DNA of 54,480 nt from Hyphomicrobium sp. (GTDB lineage Bacteria; Pseudomonadota; Alphaproteobacteria; Rhizobiales; Hyphomicrobiaceae). Of this stretch, positions 49,696 to 54,480 are shown one piece after another. Under the pieces are notes generated by a model, which ran no database searches, was not told the origin of the DNA, and was given only the letters and a program-made list of their open reading frames with translations. The stretch covers positions 1 through 54,480 of the forward strand of contig NZ_JADZBI010000033.1 in the NCBI RefSeq assembly GCF_020852195.1. The letters are read 5' to 3'. Made by a program: the position numbers and the translations under genes. Position 1 is the first letter of the stretch. Each line of letters begins with the position of its first letter.

Positions 49696-51348
49696 GTGTG
49701 GTCTCAAGTCTATGATCCCTTCGGGGATATGCTGCTGTCGGCGGGGGCCGCGGCGGCACCAATCGTCGTTCTTCTGGGCGCGATCGCGATTTTCGAGGTG
49801 AGGGCGCACTACGCGGCCCTATTGGGACTGGCGACCGCCCTGCTCATCGCCATCTTCGCCTTCGGCATGCCGCCCGCGATGGCGGGGCTCTCGGCCGCCT
49901 ACGGCGCCGCCTTCGGGTTGCTGCCCATCGGATGGATAATCCTCAACGTCATCTTCCTCTACCAGTTGACCAACGAGAACGGCGAGTTCGAGGTCGCGCA
50001 GCGCTCGATCGGCAGGATCAGCCAGGATCGCCGCCTGCAGGTGCTGTTTATCGCCTTCTCTCTGGGTGCCTTCTTCGAGGGTGCAGCCGGGTTCGGCACG
50101 CCGGTTGCCGTCACGGCCGCGATGCTGATCGGTCTCGGCTTCGCTCCGCTGGCGGCGTCCGGCTTGTCGCTCATCGCCAATACGGCACCGGTCGCATTCG
50201 GCGCGCTTGGTTCCCCGATCATCGCGCTTGCAGCCGTCACCGGCCTCGACCTGCACGAGCTTTCCGGCATGGTCGGACGGCAGCTTCCACTGTTCTCGGT
50301 GATCGTCCCATTCTGGGTGATCTGGGCCTATGTCGGCTTCCGGCGCATGATCGAGGTCTGGCCGCCGATTGCGGTCGCCGGCATCACGTTCGCCGTGCCC
50401 CAGTACCTCGTCTCCAACTATCACGGGCCGTGGCTGGTCGACATCGTCGCCGCCATCGTGTCCATGGCATCGCTGGCGCTGTTCCTGAAGGTCTGGAAGC
50501 CGAGCACCGTCATGACGGAGGCCGTCGTCGGCGCGGCTCCGCAGCCGACACCGCAGAGCGACGAGGCCCCTGGCGACACGCTGACGCGCCGGATGGTGTG
50601 GCGCGCCTGGTCGCCTTGGCTCTTGCTCAGCGTCTTCGTGTTCCTGTGGGGCACGCCGCAGTTCAAGGCCTTCCTCGACAGCATCTGGGTCTACAAACAC
50701 CCGATCGAAGGGCTGAACGGCCTCGTGCAGAAGGTCCCGCCCGTCGTCGCCACGCCGCATGCAGAGGCGGCCGTCTACAATCTGAACCTGCTGTCCGCGA
50801 CGGGCACCGGCATTCTACTCGCCGCGCTGCTGGCGGGCCTGCTGCTGGGCTATCGCCCGCGCGACCTCTTGCGCGTCTACGCACGCACGCTCTACCTCGT
50901 ACGCTACTCACTCATGACGATCGCCGCCATGCTCGCCATCGGCTTCGTCACGCGCTACTCCGGCACCGATGCCACGCTCGGCCTCGTCCTGGCCAACACC
51001 GGCTGGCTCTACCCCTTCTTCGGCACGCTGATCGGCTGGCTCGGTGTGGCGCTCACCGGCTCGGATACGGCCTCGAACGTGCTGTTTGGCGGCCTGCAGC
51101 GGGTCAGCGCCGAGCAGCTCGGCATCAACCCCACCCTCATGGCAGCCGCCAACAGCTCGGGCGGCGTCATGGGCAAAATGATCGACGCACAGAGCATCGT
51201 CGTCGCCTCGACCGCCACCAAATGGTACGGTCACGAGGGAACGATCCTGCGCTTCGTATTCTTCCACAGCGTCGCCCTTGCCACGCTCGTCGGCTTGTTC
51301 GTGACCGCGCAAGCCTACTACTGGCCTTTCAACCTGCTTGTACCGTAG
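49696..51348 (+). CDS. lctP: L-lactate permease (LctP/LldP family)
   Basis: A 550-residue membrane transporter with about 12-14 hydrophobic helices that imports L-lactate (and D-lactate or glycolate in some members) with protons. It begins VWSQVYDPFGDMLLSAG, matching the YDP start of the LldP family, and has GAFFEGAAGFGTPVAVTAAML, TAPVAFGALGSPIIALA and ALTGSDTASNVLFGGLQ, all family signatures. GTG at 49696 is chosen since the family starts here and GGGAG lies nine bases upstream; the frame is open further upstream but that would cross the divergent promoter. It is the first gene of the lactate operon, followed by lutABC. Confidence 0.93.
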   Translation: MWSQVYDPFGDMLLSAGAAAAPIVVLLGAIAIFEVRAHYAALLGLATALLIAIFAFGMPPAMAGLSAAYGAAFGLLPIGWIILNVIFLYQLTNENGEFEVAQRSIGRISQDRRLQVLFIAFSLGAFFEGAAGFGTPVAVTAAMLIGLGFAPLAASGLSLIANTAPVAFGALGSPIIALAAVTGLDLHELSGMVGRQLPLFSVIVPFWVIWAYVGFRRMIEVWPPIAVAGITFAVPQYLVSNYHGPWLVDIVAAIVSMASLALFLKVWKPSTVMTEAVVGAAPQPTPQSDEAPGDTLTRRMVWRAWSPWLLLSVFVFLWGTPQFKAFLDSIWVYKHPIEGLNGLVQKVPPVVATPHAEAAVYNLNLLSATGTGILLAALLAGLLLGYRPRDLLRVYARTLYLVRYSLMTIAAMLAIGFVTRYSGTDATLGLVLANTGWLYPFFGTLIGWLGVALTGSDTASNVLFGGLQRVSAEQLGINPTLMAAANSSGGVMGKMIDAQSIVVASTATKWYGHEGTILRFVFFHSVALATLVGLFVTAQAYYWPFNLLVP

Positions 51349-51372
51349 CTCATTCCGTTGGGACGATAGGCG

Positions 51373-52170
51373 ATGACCGAAGCCGATATTTCACCGCCGG
51401 AGGTGAGGAAGCGGCCGCGTGTCGGGCTCTTCGTCACGTGCCTGGTCGATCTCTTTCGACCGAGCATCGGCTTCGCCGCGGTCAAGCTGCTCGAGGACGC
51501 GGGCTGCATCGTCGAGGTGCCGCCGCAGCAGATCTGCTGCGGCCAGCCGGCCTACAACAGCGGCGACGTCGCCGGGACGCTCCCTATCGCCCGGCAGGTC
51601 ATCGAGGCCTTCGCCGGCTTCGACTACGTCGTCGGCCCGTCCGGCTCCTGCATGGCGACGCTCCGCAAGGACTATCCGGAGATGTTCAAGGACGACGCCG
51701 AGTGGAGCGGACGCGCGAAAGCGCTTGCGGAACGCAGCTACGAGCTCATGTCGTTCCTCACCGACGTGATCGGTGCTCCGCCGATGAACGTTCGCTTCGA
51801 GGGCAAGGCGACGTACCATGACAGTTGCTCCGGCCTGCGCACGCTCGGCATCAAGGAGCAGCCGCGCCGTCTCCTGTCCGACGTCGAGGGTTTGACGCTG
51901 ACGGAGATGCAGGATTCGGAAACCTGCTGCGGCTTCGGCGGGACCTTCTGCGTCAAGTACCCGGAGGTATCCGTGAAGATGGTGTCGGACAAGATCGGCA
52001 ACATCGACATGACGGGCGCCGACACGCTGCTGGGAGGCGATCTCGGCTGCCTTCTCAACATCGCCGGACGCCTGTTGCGCCTCGGCAAGCCGGTCCGCGT
52101 CTTCCATACGGCGGAAGTGCTTGCCGGCATGGCCGACGGGGCGGCCATCGGCGAGCGGGAGAAATCCTGA
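51373..52170 (+). CDS. lutA: L-lactate oxidation iron-sulfur protein LutA (LldE)
   Basis: A 265-residue protein with two CCG (heterodisulfide-reductase-like) domains: VPPQQICCGQPAYNSGD and DSETCCGFGGTFCVKYPEVS, with GPSGSCMATLRKDYPEMF and YHDSCSGLRTLGIKEQPRRL between them. These bind an iron-sulfur centre in the LutABC complex, which oxidises L-lactate to pyruvate without the flavin enzyme LldD. The stop codon (TGA at 52168-52170) overlaps the ATG of lutB by one base. It lies 24 bases after the permease gene. Confidence 0.93.
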   Translation: MTEADISPPEVRKRPRVGLFVTCLVDLFRPSIGFAAVKLLEDAGCIVEVPPQQICCGQPAYNSGDVAGTLPIARQVIEAFAGFDYVVGPSGSCMATLRKDYPEMFKDDAEWSGRAKALAERSYELMSFLTDVIGAPPMNVRFEGKATYHDSCSGLRTLGIKEQPRRLLSDVEGLTLTEMQDSETCCGFGGTFCVKYPEVSVKMVSDKIGNIDMTGADTLLGGDLGCLLNIAGRLLRLGKPVRVFHTAEVLAGMADGAAIGEREKS

Positions 52171-53591
52171 TGGCGGTCAAGACGCTCGATTTCCACGCGC
52201 GTGCATCCAAGGCGATCACCAACGAAAGCCTGCAGAAGTCGTTCTCGAATCTGAAGAGCGGCTTCGTTGCGGCCCGCGCGCGAGCCGTCGCGGCACTTCC
52301 CGAGTTCGAGGCGATGCGGGAGGCGGGCGCCGCCATCAAGGATCACACGCTCGACAACCTCGACTTCTATCTCGAGCGCTTCGAGGCGGAGGTGACGAAG
52401 CGCGGCGGAAAGGTGCACTGGGCGGCCGATGCCGAGGAGGCACGCCTGATCATCCGCGAGATCTGCGCCGACGTCGGCGCCAAGACCGTCGTCAAGGGAA
52501 AGTCGATGGTCTCAGAGGAGATCGGCCTCAACGAGGCGCTGGAGGCCGAAGGCCTGGAGGTCCTGGAGACGGACGCCGGCGAGTACATCGTCCAGCTCGC
52601 CAAGGAGGCACCGAGCCATATCGTGATGCCGACCGTGCACAAGACCACGGAGGACATCGCCGACCTGTTCCAAGAGCACCACCGCGCGTATGGCTTCAGC
52701 GAGCGCGCGCACGACGCCGCCGAGCTGATCGCCCAGGTGCGCACCCTCATGCGGGACAAGTATTTCGCGGCCGATGTCGGCATCACCGGGGCCAACTTCC
52801 TCATCGCCGAGACCGGGTCGAACATCATCGTCACCAACGAGGGCAACGGAGATCTTTCCTGCACGCTCGCGCGCGTGCACATCGTCACCGCCGGCATTGA
52901 GAAGCTGGTGCCGACGCTCAACGACGCCAGCGTCCTCCTGCGCCTGCTGGCGCGCAGCGCGCTCGGCCTCGAGACGACGAGCTACACCACCCTGTCGACC
53001 GGACCGCGGCGGCCGGGAGACCTCGACGGTCCCGAGCAGTATCATGTCGTCCTTGTCGACAACGGGCGCACCAAGATGCTGGCAGGGGCCTTCCGGCCCA
53101 TGCTGCGCTGCATACGTTGCGGCGCCTGCATGAACCATTGCCCGGTCTACCTGTCGGTCGGCGGACATGCCTACGGCTCGGTCTATCCAGGCCCCATGGG
53201 CTCGGTGCTGACGCCGATGATCGCCGGCCACGAGAAGGCCAAGGAGCTTCCCCACGCCTGCACGCTCAACGGACGCTGCCAGCAGGTGTGCCCCGTGAAG
53301 ATTCCACTGCCCGACCTCCTACGGCGGTTGCGCCACGACCAGTGGGAGGAAGGCTTCATCAAGGGCAAGGCGCGGTGGGGGATCAGCTTGTGGTCCTGGC
53401 TCGCCGCGCGACCCGCGCTCTATCGCATCTTGACGCGCCTCGGCATAACGGTACTTGGAATTGCGGGACGGTCGCGCGGGAGCTTTACGCGCCTGCCGCT
53501 CGCGGGTGGCTGGACCACCGGGCGTGACATGCCGGCGCCGCAAGGGACGACGTTCCATGCGGCATGGGCCAAGAGAAAGAAGCGAGCGTGA
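52170..53591 (+). CDS. lutB: L-lactate oxidation iron-sulfur protein LutB (LldF)
   Basis: A 473-residue protein with an N-terminal LUD domain (about 65-300; GANFLIAETGSNIIVTNEGN) and a C-terminal ferredoxin-like part. The first cluster motif is complete (CIRCGACMNHCP). In the second motif (CTLNGRCQQVCPVKIPLP) the usual second cysteine is Asn, leaving three. The C-terminal extension (about 395-473) carries KARWGISLWSWLAARPALYR. The ATG at 52170 overlaps the lutA stop; a longer frame starting at 51825 is antisense-like within lutA and rejected. It is the electron-transfer subunit of the LutABC system. Confidence 0.93.
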   Translation: MAVKTLDFHARASKAITNESLQKSFSNLKSGFVAARARAVAALPEFEAMREAGAAIKDHTLDNLDFYLERFEAEVTKRGGKVHWAADAEEARLIIREICADVGAKTVVKGKSMVSEEIGLNEALEAEGLEVLETDAGEYIVQLAKEAPSHIVMPTVHKTTEDIADLFQEHHRAYGFSERAHDAAELIAQVRTLMRDKYFAADVGITGANFLIAETGSNIIVTNEGNGDLSCTLARVHIVTAGIEKLVPTLNDASVLLRLLARSALGLETTSYTTLSTGPRRPGDLDGPEQYHVVLVDNGRTKMLAGAFRPMLRCIRCGACMNHCPVYLSVGGHAYGSVYPGPMGSVLTPMIAGHEKAKELPHACTLNGRCQQVCPVKIPLPDLLRRLRHDQWEEGFIKGKARWGISLWSWLAARPALYRILTRLGITVLGIAGRSRGSFTRLPLAGGWTTGRDMPAPQGTTFHAAWAKRKKRA

Positions 53592-54235
53592 GCGGAAGCC
53601 GACGGGATCACATGCTGACGCGGATCAGGGCGGCACTCGGCAATCGCCCCCGCTCGAAAGGTACGCTGGCGGCCCTCGGCGAGCGGATGGCACGGCCCCC
53701 CATCGGGCCGCGTCCGCAGTTGACCGATGATCCGGTAAGTCGACTCGTCGCCAAGACGCAAGCCAACCTCTTCTCGGTCGAGCGCATCGCCTCGCTGCAA
53801 ATGCTCGTGCCAGCCGTTCGGGCGCTCCTGCCTGAGACCGCCGTTCCCGACATCAGCGTCGCACCTGCGCTCAAGCATCTCGGATGGCCGAGCGACTGGA
53901 GCATCAATTTCGGCCCCGGACGCCGCACCGAGAACCTAAGCGTCACCATGGCTATCGCGGGCATCGCCGAGACCGGCAGCGTGGTCCTGCGGTCGGATCC
54001 CGCTTCACCGACAACGTTGAATTTTCTTCCTGACGTCCACGTCATCGTCCTGCGCACGGAGGACGTCGTGCCCTATCCCGAGGACGTCTGGGCACGCTTG
54101 CGCTCAAAGGGCGGAGACTGGCCGCGGACCGTCAACATCGTCGCCGGGCCGTCGCGCACCGCGGATGTCGGCGGCATCATCGTGCGGCCGGCGCACGGGC
54201 CCAAGAGCGTGCATCTCATTCTTTGCGAGAGCTGA
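53588..54235 (+). CDS. lutC: L-lactate oxidation protein LutC (LUD domain)
   Basis: A 215-residue LUD-domain protein, third component of the L-lactate oxidation complex. It carries SVTMAIAGIAETGSVVLRS, LNFLPDVHVIVLRTEDVV and VAGPSRTADVGGIIVRPAHGP, all typical of LutC. The GTG start at 53588 overlaps the lutB stop (GTGA); an in-frame ATG at 53564 is the alternative and would overlap lutB by 28 bases. It ends the plus-strand lactate operon lctP-lutABC; a hairpin region follows about 70 bases later. Confidence 0.9.
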   Translation: MSGSRRDHMLTRIRAALGNRPRSKGTLAALGERMARPPIGPRPQLTDDPVSRLVAKTQANLFSVERIASLQMLVPAVRALLPETAVPDISVAPALKHLGWPSDWSINFGPGRRTENLSVTMAIAGIAETGSVVLRSDPASPTTLNFLPDVHVIVLRTEDVVPYPEDVWARLRSKGGDWPRTVNIVAGPSRTADVGGIIVRPAHGPKSVHLILCES

Positions 54236-54296
54236 CCCGCGCACGGACGCGCTGCTCCCGTCCCTTATGGACAGGAATGATTGCGGTCCGGCGCTG

Positions 54297-54331
54297 GAAA
54301 AGAAAAAGGGGGGTGATGTCGATCACCCCCC
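54297..54331 (-). terminator. Rho-independent terminator of the right-edge outer membrane protein gene
   Basis: GGGGGGTGAT and ATCACCCCCC form a perfect 10-bp stem around GTCG. On the minus strand it is followed by TTTTTCTTTTCC, an excellent terminator for the gene that enters from the right. On the plus strand no T-run follows, but the stem may still protect the end of the lut transcript. Confidence 0.85.
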
Positions 54332-54351
54332 AGGGCCTTCTAGGGAGAAGC

Positions 54352-54480
54352 CTAGAAGAAGATCGCTCCGCCGAAGGCGTAGATGTGGAGGTCTTCGAAG
54401 TCCTCCGATCCGGACACGCCGCCGGCGGTGAAGTCGAGATCCGCGCTGTAGTTCTTGTACTTGAGCCAGAGCGCCATCGA
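54352..54480 (-). CDS. Outer membrane beta-barrel protein, C-terminal fragment
   Basis: The last 42 codons of a minus-strand gene that continues past the right edge, too short for most gene lists. The translation contains ALWLKYKNYSADLDFTAGG, then EDFEDLHIYAFGGAIFF and a stop at 54352-54354. Alternating aromatic residues and a C-terminal Phe are the mark of a beta-barrel outer membrane protein or porin. The terminator at 54297-54331 follows it. The family cannot be named from this fragment. Confidence 0.6.
   Translation of the reverse strand, partial: SMALWLKYKNYSADLDFTAGGVSGSEDFEDLHIYAFGGAIFF

Noticed and set aside
1-54480. Search for CRISPR arrays, insertion sequences, phage genes, riboswitches or toxin-antitoxin pairs
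   Set aside because: No regularly spaced direct repeats, transposase or integrase motifs, conserved riboswitch cores or small paired toxin genes were seen by eye.

Overview
The window is G+C-rich chromosomal DNA from an alphaproteobacterium, most likely of the order Hyphomicrobiales (rhizobia and relatives). The pointers are the protein families (a rhizobial-type exopolysaccharide cluster, an Omp25/RopB-like outer membrane protein, an exosortase E/VPEID-CTERM pair, FixK/FNR-type boxes), the short tRNA leader at the left edge and the palindromic intergenic repeats. The genus cannot be settled from the sequence alone. There is no phage, transposase, CRISPR array or rRNA.

Left part (1-12 kb), stress and regulation: the 5' end of a tRNA, an Ada-type DNA alkylation repair regulator, a UspA protein, a host-attachment/baeRF-like protein, a membrane PAS-GGDEF-EAL protein, a Crp/Fnr-type regulator, an RND multidrug pump (permease plus adaptor) with its divergent TetR regulator, a tiny membrane protein and a second UspA. 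The two usp genes are close paralogues, and each has an FNR/FixK-type box upstream.

Middle part (12-43.4 kb), cell surface: an exosortase E-CPBP protease fusion sits directly downstream of its apparent substrate, a 60-residue VPEID-CTERM-type protein. An outer membrane beta-barrel protein follows. The rest is a Wzx/Wzy-type exopolysaccharide locus in several transcription units: manC; a beta-helix protein, a WbaP-type priming transferase and a WecG-type transferase on the minus strand; then a long plus-strand operon (ExoF-like export protein, GMC oxidoreductase, Wzz/BY-kinase-like protein with a broken P-loop, sugar epimerase, GT4, oxidoreductase-SDR fusion, flippase, GT4). Next come a LuxR-type regulator with an altered receiver domain, an acyltransferase, a Wzy-like polymerase with a Nudix hydrolase, a three-gene UbiA/GtrA/GT-C unit, UDP-xylose synthase and GDP-mannose 4,6-dehydratase. 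Together these would make GDP-mannose- and UDP-xylose-derived precursors, build a lipid-linked repeat unit, flip it, polymerise it, decorate it and export it. The UbiA/GtrA/GT-C unit looks like a separate route that adds a polyprenyl-phosphate-linked sugar outside the membrane.

Right part (43.4-54.5 kb), C3 carbon metabolism: a lactaldehyde-type aldehyde dehydrogenase behind a sigma-54-type promoter, an XdhC-family protein with an AcoR-like sigma-54 activator, an FCD/GntR regulator, an L-lactate permease and lutABC (L-lactate to pyruvate). The window ends inside an outer membrane beta-barrel gene on the minus strand. The most promising items for novelty are the exosortase E/mini-substrate pair with an intercistronic hairpin, the UbiA-GtrA-GT87 unit, the P-loop-less Wzz/kinase protein and the sigma-54-controlled aldehyde/lactate module.
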